Below are positions 8,554 to 16,346 of a stretch of 64,000 bases of DNA, in pieces (position 1 is the first letter of the stretch; each line of letters starts with the position of its first letter). The notes beneath the pieces were generated by a model. The model had not been told where the DNA came from. It did not search any database and saw only the letters and a program-made list of their open reading frames with translations. The DNA comes from Breznakiella homolactica. Its GTDB lineage: Bacteria > Spirochaetota > Spirochaetia > Treponematales > Breznakiellaceae. The stretch lies in contig NZ_CP067089.2 of the NCBI RefSeq assembly GCF_016616095.2, positions 2,480,001 to 2,544,000 on the forward strand, read 5' to 3'. The position numbers were made by a program, and so were the translations under genes.

Positions 8554-9345
8554 ATGAACCGTATTGCTCTCTTGCCTGACCATCCCCGGCCGCTTCTTTT
8601 TGCCCATCGCGGATGTTCGTCCCTGGCCCCCGAGAACACCATGGCTGCCTTTAAAACCGCCAGGGAGCTTCATATACCGGGAATTGAGCTGGATACCCAT
8701 GTGTGCGCGTCCGGAGAATTAATTGTTGCCCATGACGATACGTTTGAACGGACCGCCGGCGACCCCCGGATCGTGGAACAGCTTACCCTGGACGAAATCC
8801 GTTCCATAGATGTAGGGTCATTTTTTGCCCCCGCGTTCAAAAATGAACGGGTTCCTTTACTCAAAGATGTCCTCGAAGAATTCTGTCCGGCCATGTATAT
8901 TGATATTGAAATGAAAACCAGGAAAATAAGAAACGACCCCCTCCCGGGGCTCCTGGCAAATTTATTAAAAACCATGGGGGACAGAGTAACGAACTCCGTC
9001 ACCGTTTCTTCATTCAACCCCATGGCAATACGGGCTTTCCGGGGGATGAGGACCGGTATTCCCACGGCGGTTATCTGGGGCGATGACAAAGGAGTGCCGC
9101 CCCTGCTGCGGCATGGCGAAGGGCGATGGATTGCCGGGTGTGATTACCTTAAACCCCAGTACGCCCAAGTCAGCCGTTTCAGCCGTTTCTGGCTTTCAAA
9201 ACTCGGGAGAAGGCCCATGGCGGCCTGGACCGTGGATGATCCGTCGGTGGCCCGGAAACTTGCAGCCCTGGGAACAGAAGGTATTATAACGAACCGCCCG
9301 CAGGATATGCCGGCGGAATGGAGATTGCAGGGTGCCGGAAAATAA
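8554..9345 (+). CDS. Glycerophosphodiester phosphodiesterase
   Basis: A 263-residue TIM-barrel enzyme of the GDPD family. It has the catalytic H-R at 18-19 in F-A-H-R-G, metal ligands E45 and D47 in I-E-L-D-T-H, H60 in V-A-H-D-D and E119 in I-D-I-E-M-K. It hydrolyses glycerophosphodiesters to glycerol 3-phosphate and an alcohol. No signal peptide is seen, so it resembles the cytoplasmic UgpQ type. The repeat at 8976-8990 is read in sense as G-D-R-V-T at 142-146. The end of the gene overlaps the murJ start by 14 bases. Confidence 0.92.
   Translation: MNRIALLPDHPRPLLFAHRGCSSLAPENTMAAFKTARELHIPGIELDTHVCASGELIVAHDDTFERTAGDPRIVEQLTLDEIRSIDVGSFFAPAFKNERVPLLKDVLEEFCPAMYIDIEMKTRKIRNDPLPGLLANLLKTMGDRVTNSVTVSSFNPMAIRAFRGMRTGIPTAVIWGDDKGVPPLLRHGEGRWIAGCDYLKPQYAQVSRFSRFWLSKLGRRPMAAWTVDDPSVARKLAALGTEGIITNRPQDMPAEWRLQGAGK
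8976..8990 (+). repeat. GGGACAGAGTAAC repeat inside the glycerophosphodiesterase gene
   Basis: GGGGGACAGAGTAAC in sense, encoding G-D-R-V-T. It is in the same frame as the copy in aspS. Confidence 0.65.
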
Positions 9346-10975
9346 GACTCCCGACAACGATCCGGTTCCGGAAACACGGGAATCAGGGGGACAGAGCAAA
9401 CCCGTGGACCAAGGTTCCCGGTTTTTGGTCCGCCAGGGATCAATGCTGTCCATCCTGACGCTGATATCCCGTGTTCTGGGACTCATCAGGGAAATGACCA
9501 AGGCGGCGCTGCTAGGAACCAGCGCGCTTTCCGATGCGTTTTCCGTGGCGTTTATGATCCCCAACCTTTTCCGCAGGCTTTTCGCGGAAGGTTCTATATC
9601 CGTCGCCTTTATACCGACTTTTAAAGAATTTCTCCTGGAAGGGAATAAAGAGAAAATTCGGGATTTCCTTTCCAGCATCCTCACCTTCCTCAGTTTTTTT
9701 GTAAGCCTTACCGTTGCCCTGGGGGTTCTCGCGGCGCCTTTCGTGGTAAAGCTGTTTAATATGGAAGAATACAGTGAAACGGTGTTTCTCACCCGGATGA
9801 TGTTTCCGTTCCTGGCGTTCATTTCAATTGCGGCATTTTTCCAGGGAATTCTCAACAGTGTCCGTATTTTCACCCCAGCGGGTTTCGCTCCGATTCTGCT
9901 CAATGTCGCCACGATCCTGTGCGCCTATCTTCTCAGCCCGTTTATGAAAAACCCCGCCCGGGCCATGGCAGTGGGGATACTCATCGGAGGTTTCCTGGAA
10001 GCGGCTATACAGTTTCCCTTTGTACTCAGACAGGGATTCCGTTTCTCCTTCACCAGTCTGAAAAAAGCGCTAAGCAATCCCGGGACCAAGGCTGTACTCC
10101 GCCTTATCGGCCCCACTATCATCGGGATGGCGGCGTATCAGCTGAATGATCTGGTATCCACTGCTCTGGCCGGCCATGCGGGACCTGGGGTTGTTTCAAG
10201 CCTGCAGTATTCACTGCGGCTCCAGGAACTCATCCTCGGGGTTTTTGCCGTATCCATAGGGACAGTGCTACTTCCGGACTTGGCGGAATCCGCAAAAACA
10301 TCCCGGTGGGATATGTACAACCGGCGGCTCATCGGCGCCATGGATATCATCGCGCTCATCACCATACCCATAACATTCCTCTGCCTGAGCCAGGGCGAGA
10401 CCCTGATACGCCTTCTGTTCCAGACCCGGAATTTTGACAGCCAGTCGGTAGCGCTGACATTATCCGCCTTCAGGTTCCACATTCCCGGATTGTTTTTCAT
10501 TGCCCTCAACCGTATATTGGCGCCGGCTTTTTACGCCCAGAGTGATTCCAAATCACCGACCCTGGCGGGAATCCTCTCGTTTGTGGTTAATATCATCCTC
10601 GCCGCGGCCCTGGTCCGGCCCATGAAAGGAGCCGGGGTAGCGCTGGCGCTGAGCACCGCCAGCGCGGTGAATACCATTCTGCTTCTGGTTTTTCTCCGGC
10701 GAAATCCCAATATCGCGGTAGGCAAAGCCCTGCGTTCGGCCCTGGTATATACGCTTAAACTGGCGGTATTTTCATGTATCGCCGCGGTTCCGCTCCATTT
10801 TCTGAATCCATTGCTGCTTGGATATTTCTCCGGCAGGGGAAGGTTTATTTCCTACGGCATTCCCTTCATCGTATCCACAATAATTTTTGCGGCAATTGGA
10901 ATACTTCTGCTGGTTATTACGAAAGACAAACAGGCAAAAGCCGTTGCGGGAATGTTTAAGCGAAAAAGAAATTAA
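9332..10975 (+). CDS. murJ: Lipid II flippase MurJ
   Basis: A 547-residue polytopic membrane protein of the MviN/MurJ family, with about 14 hydrophobic segments after a 30-residue polar leader. The opening S-R-V-L-G-L-I-R-E and P-N-L-F-R-R-L-F-A-E-G motifs are diagnostic. It moves lipid II across the inner membrane for peptidoglycan synthesis. It starts at GTG within the end of the preceding gene. The polar leader includes a GGGACAGAGC repeat (G-G-Q-S-K), which suggests the N-terminal extension is tolerant of insertions. Confidence 0.95.
   Translation: MPENKTPDNDPVPETRESGGQSKPVDQGSRFLVRQGSMLSILTLISRVLGLIREMTKAALLGTSALSDAFSVAFMIPNLFRRLFAEGSISVAFIPTFKEFLLEGNKEKIRDFLSSILTFLSFFVSLTVALGVLAAPFVVKLFNMEEYSETVFLTRMMFPFLAFISIAAFFQGILNSVRIFTPAGFAPILLNVATILCAYLLSPFMKNPARAMAVGILIGGFLEAAIQFPFVLRQGFRFSFTSLKKALSNPGTKAVLRLIGPTIIGMAAYQLNDLVSTALAGHAGPGVVSSLQYSLRLQELILGVFAVSIGTVLLPDLAESAKTSRWDMYNRRLIGAMDIIALITIPITFLCLSQGETLIRLLFQTRNFDSQSVALTLSAFRFHIPGLFFIALNRILAPAFYAQSDSKSPTLAGILSFVVNIILAAALVRPMKGAGVALALSTASAVNTILLLVFLRRNPNIAVGKALRSALVYTLKLAVFSCIAAVPLHFLNPLLLGYFSGRGRFISYGIPFIVSTIIFAAIGILLLVITKDKQAKAVAGMFKRKRN
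9386..9400 (+). repeat. GGGACAGAGC repeat in the murJ leader
   Basis: GGGGGACAGAGCAAA. This is the last clear copy in the window. No convincing copy was found from 9.4 kb to 64 kb. Confidence 0.55.
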
Positions 10976-10993
10976 CGGAAAACAACTAAACCG

Positions 10994-11785
10994 ATGGGGC
11001 TTTTATCTTCCGGCGGTGTGCCGTACAATAATGGAATGTATTCCGTATCCTATCTGCTTGAACACTCCAACCTTCCCAGTCCCAGGGGCAATCTCGAATT
11101 GCTCCATGAGTTTTCCCGGCAGGCGGACGCCGCAGCAATCAAAGAATGCCTTGCGTATATCAAAACAGATACGGCCAACAGCCCCGAAGAATTCGCCGGC
11201 ATGTGCGGTATTGTGGGATACGGTTTGTACCATAGTGATGATATTCCGGGGACAGTTAAGTTCCTGCGTCCTTACGCGTCCCACGGCAGCTGGCGTATCC
11301 GGGAAGCCGTGGCCATAGCGTTTCAGGAAATAGCCGCAAAAGGCATCCCTCCCCGCCAGGGCCGGAAAGATTTCTCCAAGGAGAAAAATCCCTTTCTTGA
11401 ACGGCTTCTTGAAGAAACGGCGCCGTGGATTCAGGGGAATCCCCTGGAACAGCGCGCCCTTGCCGCGGCGTTCTGCGAGCCGAAACTGCTGACCAATGCC
11501 GCAGCAAACAAACGTATTCTCCGTTTGCTGCAAACCATTACCAATACATTCGAAAATTCCGGCTCCCTTTCCGATGATGAAAAAGTACTCCGGAAAACCC
11601 TGGGATACGGCTGGAGCGTGGTTATTGCCGCCCAGCCGGAGGAAGGGAAAAAGCTCTTTGAATCCATGGCCGGCAGCACAAACAAGCATATCCGCTGGAT
11701 AGCTAAGGAAAATCTTAAGAAAAACCGGCTCATCAAAATGGACGAAAATTGGACACGGAAAATGTTATCCGTCCTTGAGATATAG
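10994..11785 (+). CDS. HEAT-like repeat protein resembling DNA alkylation repair family
   Basis: A 263-residue soluble, helix-rich protein. Segments such as W-R-I-R-E-A-V-A-I-A-F-Q and H-I-R-W-I-A-K-E-N-L have the pattern of HEAT or Armadillo-type repeats, as in AlkD-like proteins. I see no way to confirm glycosylase activity. It lies 18 bases after murJ and is probably cotranscribed with it. ATG at 10994 has no obvious ribosome site, and a second ATG at codon 15 (start of M-Y-S-V-S-Y) is a plausible alternative. Confidence 0.6.
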   Translation: MGLLSSGGVPYNNGMYSVSYLLEHSNLPSPRGNLELLHEFSRQADAAAIKECLAYIKTDTANSPEEFAGMCGIVGYGLYHSDDIPGTVKFLRPYASHGSWRIREAVAIAFQEIAAKGIPPRQGRKDFSKEKNPFLERLLEETAPWIQGNPLEQRALAAAFCEPKLLTNAAANKRILRLLQTITNTFENSGSLSDDEKVLRKTLGYGWSVVIAAQPEEGKKLFESMAGSTNKHIRWIAKENLKKNRLIKMDENWTRKMLSVLEI

Positions 11786-11855
11786 CATCGGCTGTAATTT
11801 CAAAACAACTTTTTTAACGCAAGCGGGAAACTCCGGATAATTCCGCCAAAAAATC

Positions 11856-11915
11856 TTGACTCTTTCTGAAAACCGTTTAATATGAATTTAATCTTTCATT
11901 TAATTAATTAAGGAG
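11856..11915 (+). promoter_or_regulatory. Promoter and ribosome site of the ABC importer operon
   Basis: TTGACT (11856-11861) lies 16 bases before TAATAT (11878-11883). AAGGAG at 11910-11915 precedes the ATG at 11922. This is one of the clearest sigma-70-type promoters in the window. Confidence 0.65.
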
Positions 11916-11921
11916 AATAAC

Positions 11922-13196
11922 ATGAAGAAACTGCTCCTGTGCGTTTTGGCTTTATCCATGGCAGCGGCGATGCTTTTTGCAGGAGGAGGCCAGCAGGGCT
12001 CTTCCGGCAAAATTGAACTGAATTTTCTGGAGGTCATGACCAGCCCCGCAAGAACGGAAGTTCTTAACAGCATGATTGCCCAATACGAGGCATTGCATCC
12101 CAATGTAAAAATAAACCTTATCTCACCGCCTTACGAACAGGCGGACAGCAAACTCACCATGATGCTGAACGCCCAGGAAGCGCTCGATATTGTGGAAGTA
12201 CGGGACCTTACCGCGTCCCAGTACGTTACCAACCGCCGCCTTGAGGACCTGACGCCGTATCTGGAAAAATGGGACGAAGCCGGGACGCTGCTGTCCATAA
12301 CAACGGAAGCCGCATCCTCAGCAGGCGGGCGGCCGTATCTCATTCCCCAGTTCTTTTTTATAAAAGCGCTGTTCGTTAGAAACGATATCCTTGCCCGGTA
12401 CGGAGTAACTAAAATGCCCGAAACCCTGGATGAACTGTACGATATCTGCAAACGGATAACCAATCCGGCGCAGAATCAGTTCGGGTTTACCCTGCGGGGA
12501 AAAGGCAGCGCGTTTAAAACTTCGGATGTCATGATTATTTCGGATATTGCCGGCGTTGATACGGAGGATTTCTATAAAATGAAGGACGGCAGTTCCGTCT
12601 ACGACAATCTCCAGTATCTGGCGGCGCTGAAAAAATATATTGATCTGTATGAAAAAGGAACTCCCTCTGATTCTATAAACTGGGGATTTAATGAGCAGAT
12701 CAACGCCTTTGTCTCCGGTATAACTCCCTTCCTGATACAGGACCCGGATACGGTGCCATTGCTCGATGAACAGCTCGGAAGGGATAAATATACTGTCATC
12801 CCCATGCCGGCCGGAAGATCCGGAACCATATACCTTGATTACGGATTTGCCGGCTTCGGAATTCCTTCATATTCAAAAAACAAGGAAGCCGCCTGGGATT
12901 TTATCGCCTTCATGTCTTCATCGGAACAGAATTCGGAATTCTGTAAAAAATACGGAGCCCTTCCCGTCCATACAACATCCTTTGAAAGTGATCCGTATTT
13001 TAACAGCGGATTGTACCAGGCATGGGCCAAAACCATGAACACCCCCGGAAGGTTTACCTTTATAAAGTATCCCTATGCTTCCGAAAAATTCCCCGGCTGG
13101 GGACAGGTTCAGGAACAGTATATGCAGTCCGCCCTTATGGGCAGGACAACCCCCGAGGCCGCGGTAAAGGCCTGGGCCGATTACTGGAAGAACTAA
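11922..13196 (+). CDS. ABC importer solute-binding protein, family 1 (sugar type)
   Basis: A 424-residue exported binding protein. The signal peptide M-K-K-L-L-L-C-V-L-A ends in M-L-F-A-G-G-G, with no lipobox cysteine at the usual place. The body fits the MalE-like family 1 fold: an N-terminal lobe with S-M-I-A-Q-Y-E-A-L-H-P-N-V and a C-terminal A-A-W-D-F-I-A-F-M segment. It delivers solute to the two permeases encoded next. The substrate is not evident. No ATPase gene is present in the operon, so a shared MsmK/UgpC-type ATPase elsewhere is expected. Confidence 0.88.
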   Translation: MKKLLLCVLALSMAAAMLFAGGGQQGSSGKIELNFLEVMTSPARTEVLNSMIAQYEALHPNVKINLISPPYEQADSKLTMMLNAQEALDIVEVRDLTASQYVTNRRLEDLTPYLEKWDEAGTLLSITTEAASSAGGRPYLIPQFFFIKALFVRNDILARYGVTKMPETLDELYDICKRITNPAQNQFGFTLRGKGSAFKTSDVMIISDIAGVDTEDFYKMKDGSSVYDNLQYLAALKKYIDLYEKGTPSDSINWGFNEQINAFVSGITPFLIQDPDTVPLLDEQLGRDKYTVIPMPAGRSGTIYLDYGFAGFGIPSYSKNKEAAWDFIAFMSSSEQNSEFCKKYGALPVHTTSFESDPYFNSGLYQAWAKTMNTPGRFTFIKYPYASEKFPGWGQVQEQYMQSALMGRTTPEAAVKAWADYWKN

Positions 13197-13205
13197 TCTG
13201 AGCAC

Positions 13206-13237
13206 GGGCGCCTGCCAATCCGCGGGCGCCCTTTCTT
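13206..13237 (+). terminator. Stem-loop after the solute-binding protein gene
   Basis: GGGCGCC (13206-13212) pairs with GGGCGCC (13224-13230, self-complementary), followed by CTTTCTT. Hairpins at this position often stabilise or partly terminate the binding-protein message, giving more binding protein than permease. Confidence 0.55.
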
Positions 13238-13258
13238 ATCTCAATCAAGGAAGTCTCC

Positions 13259-14152
13259 ATGGGAACAAAACGAATCGGAGGCCGGGCGCATCTGTGGATG
13301 TTCGTTCCGGCCATTCTGCTTCTCTCGGTTTTTATTTACTTTCCCGTAGTACGGGGCATCAGCATCGCTTTTATGCGGTATACCATGCTGGATCTTTCCC
13401 AGACACGGTTTAACGGATTTGACAATTTTACCGCCATTTTTACCAATCCCAATATCAAATTTACCCAGATTATTTTTAATACCGCGGTCTGGGTATTCAT
13501 CTCCCTTGCCGGTCAGTTCATCCTTGGATTCACCCTGGCGCTGCTGCTCCGGAAACCCTTCAGGGGACGGGGAATATACACGGGTTTTGTTTTTTATACC
13601 TGGGCATTATCGGGGTTTGCCATCGGACTCGTATGGTCCTGGCTTTTCAACGGACAGTTCGGGATCATCAATGATCTGCTAATGAAAACCGGTATTATAA
13701 ATACACCTATTGGATTTCTTTCAAATCCCCGGTACGCCATGGCTTCGGTGATAATCGCGAATATATGGTACGGCATTCCGTTTTTCGCCATCATGCTTCT
13801 GGCCGCGCTCCAGTCGGTTCCCAGGGAACTGTATGAATCAGCGGAGATAGACGGTGCCGGAAAACCCCGGCAGCTCTTCCAGGTGACTATCCCATATATC
13901 CAGTCAACCATTACCAGCACGGTACTGCTCAGGTTTATGTGGATCATGAATTTTCCGGATATTATTTACGGTATGACCGGCGGCGGACCCGCGAACGCCA
14001 CGAATATTCTCGCCACCGAGATGATCAATAAAATTATGAAAGCGTACGACTTCGGGCAGGGAGCCGCGGTGGGATTCATAATAATAACGATTCTGTTTGT
14101 ATTCGCTTTCTTCTATCTCAGGATTGTCGCCCGGAAGGAGCTTACTTTATGA
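13259..14152 (+). CDS. ABC importer permease, MalF-like
   Basis: A 297-residue inner-membrane protein with six predicted spans. It has the binding-protein-dependent permease (EAA) loop E-S-A-E-I-D-G-A-G near residues 197-205. It forms the membrane channel with the next gene product. The start is ATG after AAGGAAG. The stop overlaps the downstream start by 4 bases, which points to tight coupling. Confidence 0.9.
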   Translation: MGTKRIGGRAHLWMFVPAILLLSVFIYFPVVRGISIAFMRYTMLDLSQTRFNGFDNFTAIFTNPNIKFTQIIFNTAVWVFISLAGQFILGFTLALLLRKPFRGRGIYTGFVFYTWALSGFAIGLVWSWLFNGQFGIINDLLMKTGIINTPIGFLSNPRYAMASVIIANIWYGIPFFAIMLLAALQSVPRELYESAEIDGAGKPRQLFQVTIPYIQSTITSTVLLRFMWIMNFPDIIYGMTGGGPANATNILATEMINKIMKAYDFGQGAAVGFIIITILFVFAFFYLRIVARKELTL

Positions 14153-15006
14153 AGCAGTATTCTTCAAAAAAAATGGTCAAGCGGGGTTTCGGGAGGCTGT
14201 CCCGTTTTATTGCCCTGGCACTGTTCCTCGCATTTGCCGTGCTGCCGCTGTTCTGGATTATAATAACCTCCCTCAAACCATCCCAGGAAATCTACACATT
14301 CCCGCTGCGGTATTTTCCGTCACGGATCAGCTTCGCCGGGTACCAGAAGCTGCTGGGGTTTGCAAAATTCGGAACGTACTTCGCGAATTCACTGTGGATC
14401 TCCCTGCTGGCATCCTTCGGCGGACTTATCGCCAGCGTACTTTCAGGCTTTGCTCTCTCCCGGCTGAAGACCAGTAAAAAAATACAGGGGCTGCTGCTGG
14501 TTTTATATTTTACCCAGATGGTTCCGTCCTTCCTGCTGATGACACCGCTGTTTCTTATGCTTTCAAAGATGGGATTAACCGACAACCGGCTTGCTTTGGC
14601 GGTGGTATACGCCGCTACCACCGTCGCCTTCGGCGCAATCATGGCCAAGGGATTCTTTGACCGGATTCCCGCCTCTATTGAAGAAGCGGCTCTCATTGAC
14701 GGATGTGACCCCTTTACGGCATTGTTTAAGGTGATCCTCCCGATCACCCTGCCCGGACTTGTGGCGATCTTCAGTTTTGCTTTTGTCAATGTCTGGAATG
14801 AACTTTTCCTGGCGGTTATGCTAATTTCCAGCGACAGGAAGCTGACGGTCCCGGTGGCGCTGAATTCATTTATCTCAAAGGCCGGGGTAAGCTGGGATGT
14901 CATGAGCGCCGGCATTGTGGTAGCCCTGATTCCTACCATGGTAATTTTTGCATTCGGACAGAAATACATAGTCGCCGGTCTTACCGAAGGCGGCGTAAAA
15001 GGATAA
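14149..15006 (+). CDS. ABC importer permease, MalG-like
   Basis: A 285-residue inner-membrane permease with six spans. It has a MalG-type N-terminus (V-L-P-L-F-W-I-I-I-T-S-L-K) and the EAA loop E-E-A-A-L-I-D-G-C-D. It pairs with the preceding MalF-like subunit. It is followed 27 bases later by a PLP enzyme gene in the same orientation, an unusual partner for a sugar importer. Confidence 0.9.
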   Translation: MKQYSSKKMVKRGFGRLSRFIALALFLAFAVLPLFWIIITSLKPSQEIYTFPLRYFPSRISFAGYQKLLGFAKFGTYFANSLWISLLASFGGLIASVLSGFALSRLKTSKKIQGLLLVLYFTQMVPSFLLMTPLFLMLSKMGLTDNRLALAVVYAATTVAFGAIMAKGFFDRIPASIEEAALIDGCDPFTALFKVILPITLPGLVAIFSFAFVNVWNELFLAVMLISSDRKLTVPVALNSFISKAGVSWDVMSAGIVVALIPTMVIFAFGQKYIVAGLTEGGVKG

Positions 15007-15033
15007 CCGGCGGCAGCCAAAGGAGTTTTTACA

Positions 15034-16203
15034 ATGGACAGCGAAACCAGCCTGAGCTATATTCTGCATCACATGGACGAGGACAACCTTCCGGGCAATG
15101 CCGTAAGTCCGCCGATTTTTCAGACTTCCATATTCTGTTTTCCAACCTTCGCGGAATTCAGGGATGCGATCAACGATGAGGTAAACCATTCGCTGTACAC
15201 CAGGGGCAACAATCCCACGGTGATGCTTGCGGAAAAAAAGCTTGCCGCCCTGGAAGGGGCCGAACGGGCAAAGCTTGTGTCTTCAGGAGTTGCGGCTATT
15301 TCCCATTCGGTCATGGCTTTTGTTAAATCCGGAGACCATGTGGTGTGCGTTGAGGACTGCTACTCCTGGACGAGAACCCTCCTCAGTACGTACCTGGCGC
15401 GGTTCGGGGTTTCCGTTACCTATGTTGAAGGAACCGATCCCGGGGAAGTTATCGCGGCGGTCAGGCCGGAAACGAAAGTAATTTATCTCGAGAGCCCCAC
15501 CACCCTCACCTTCAAGCTCCAGGATCTGCCGGCAATCGCGGCGGAAGCGAGGAAACGGGGTATTAAAACCATGGTGGACAATACCTGGGCGACCCCGATT
15601 TTCTGCAACCCTATTTCCATGGGGATCGATCTTGTAATCCATTCGGGGAGCAAATACTTCGGCGGCGCCAGTGATATAATCGCCGGGGTTATTGCCGGCT
15701 CAAAGGAAGATATCGACCTGATCCAGGAACAGGAATTCCTCCAGCTTGGGACCGTGGCGGATCCGTTTATGGCATGGCTGCTGCTCCGGGGACTGCGGAC
15801 GCTCCATATCAGAATGAAAGCCCATTATGAAGGGGCTTTGGCGGCGGCCCGCTATCTCGAAAGCCATCCCAAGGTTGAAAGTGTCCTGTATCCCATGCTT
15901 GATTCCTACGGCCAGGCGGCATTGTCCCAAAAACTGTTCCGTGGCGGCTCGGGGCTTTTCAGCATCCAGCTGAAAACCAAAGATATCCGTGACGTGATAA
16001 AATTTACCGATAGGCTCCGGCTGTTCAAACGGGCGGTAAGCTGGGGCGGATACGAAAGCCTGGTGTTTCCCAATGCGGTAAAATATCAGAACCCCGCGGA
16101 AATCCCGCCGGACAGGCTGGGTTTGGTCCGCCTCCACATCGGGCTTGAGAAACCGGAAGAGCTTATGGATGATCTTTCCCGGGCACTTGGGACGATCTCT
16201 TAG
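15034..16203 (+). CDS. Trans-sulfuration-type PLP enzyme (cystathionine synthase/lyase family)
   Basis: A 389-residue fold-type I PLP enzyme of the Cys/Met metabolism family. The cofactor lysine is in H-S-G-S-K-Y-F-G-G. Other family marks are R-G-N-N-P-T near the N-terminus, S-S-G-V-A-A-I in the cofactor phosphate region and V-D-N-T-W-A-T-P. Members make or cleave cystathionine, or release thiols from sulfur amino acids. Which reaction applies cannot be read from motifs alone. The gene sits at the end of an importer operon behind AAAGGAG, which suggests that it processes the imported compound. A strong terminator follows. Confidence 0.85.
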   Translation: MDSETSLSYILHHMDEDNLPGNAVSPPIFQTSIFCFPTFAEFRDAINDEVNHSLYTRGNNPTVMLAEKKLAALEGAERAKLVSSGVAAISHSVMAFVKSGDHVVCVEDCYSWTRTLLSTYLARFGVSVTYVEGTDPGEVIAAVRPETKVIYLESPTTLTFKLQDLPAIAAEARKRGIKTMVDNTWATPIFCNPISMGIDLVIHSGSKYFGGASDIIAGVIAGSKEDIDLIQEQEFLQLGTVADPFMAWLLLRGLRTLHIRMKAHYEGALAAARYLESHPKVESVLYPMLDSYGQAALSQKLFRGGSGLFSIQLKTKDIRDVIKFTDRLRLFKRAVSWGGYESLVFPNAVKYQNPAEIPPDRLGLVRLHIGLEKPEELMDDLSRALGTIS

Positions 16204-16237
16204 TCTCACCCGGTTGATTCGGTTCTTTTCGTTTTAA

Positions 16238-16269
16238 AAAAACAGCCCCGGAAAAACCGGGGCTGTTTT
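16238..16269. terminator. Intrinsic terminator, usable from both sides
   Basis: AAAAACAGCCCCGG (16238-16251) pairs with CCGGGGCTGTTTT (16257-16269), with A-runs on one side and T-runs on the other. It separates the importer operon (+) from the caspase operon (-). Confidence 0.85.
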
Positions 16270-16346
16270 CAAATAACGCGGCTCATACATAAACCACGGC
16301 AGTAAGCAGTTTCAATAAACCGCTCACGTGCCGCGGCAGTCCATAA

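Noticed and set aside
10251..10266. AGGGACAGTG in murJ and GGGGACAGTT at 11248 as further short repeats
   Set aside because: They match only the GGGACAG core, which is expected by chance in this composition.
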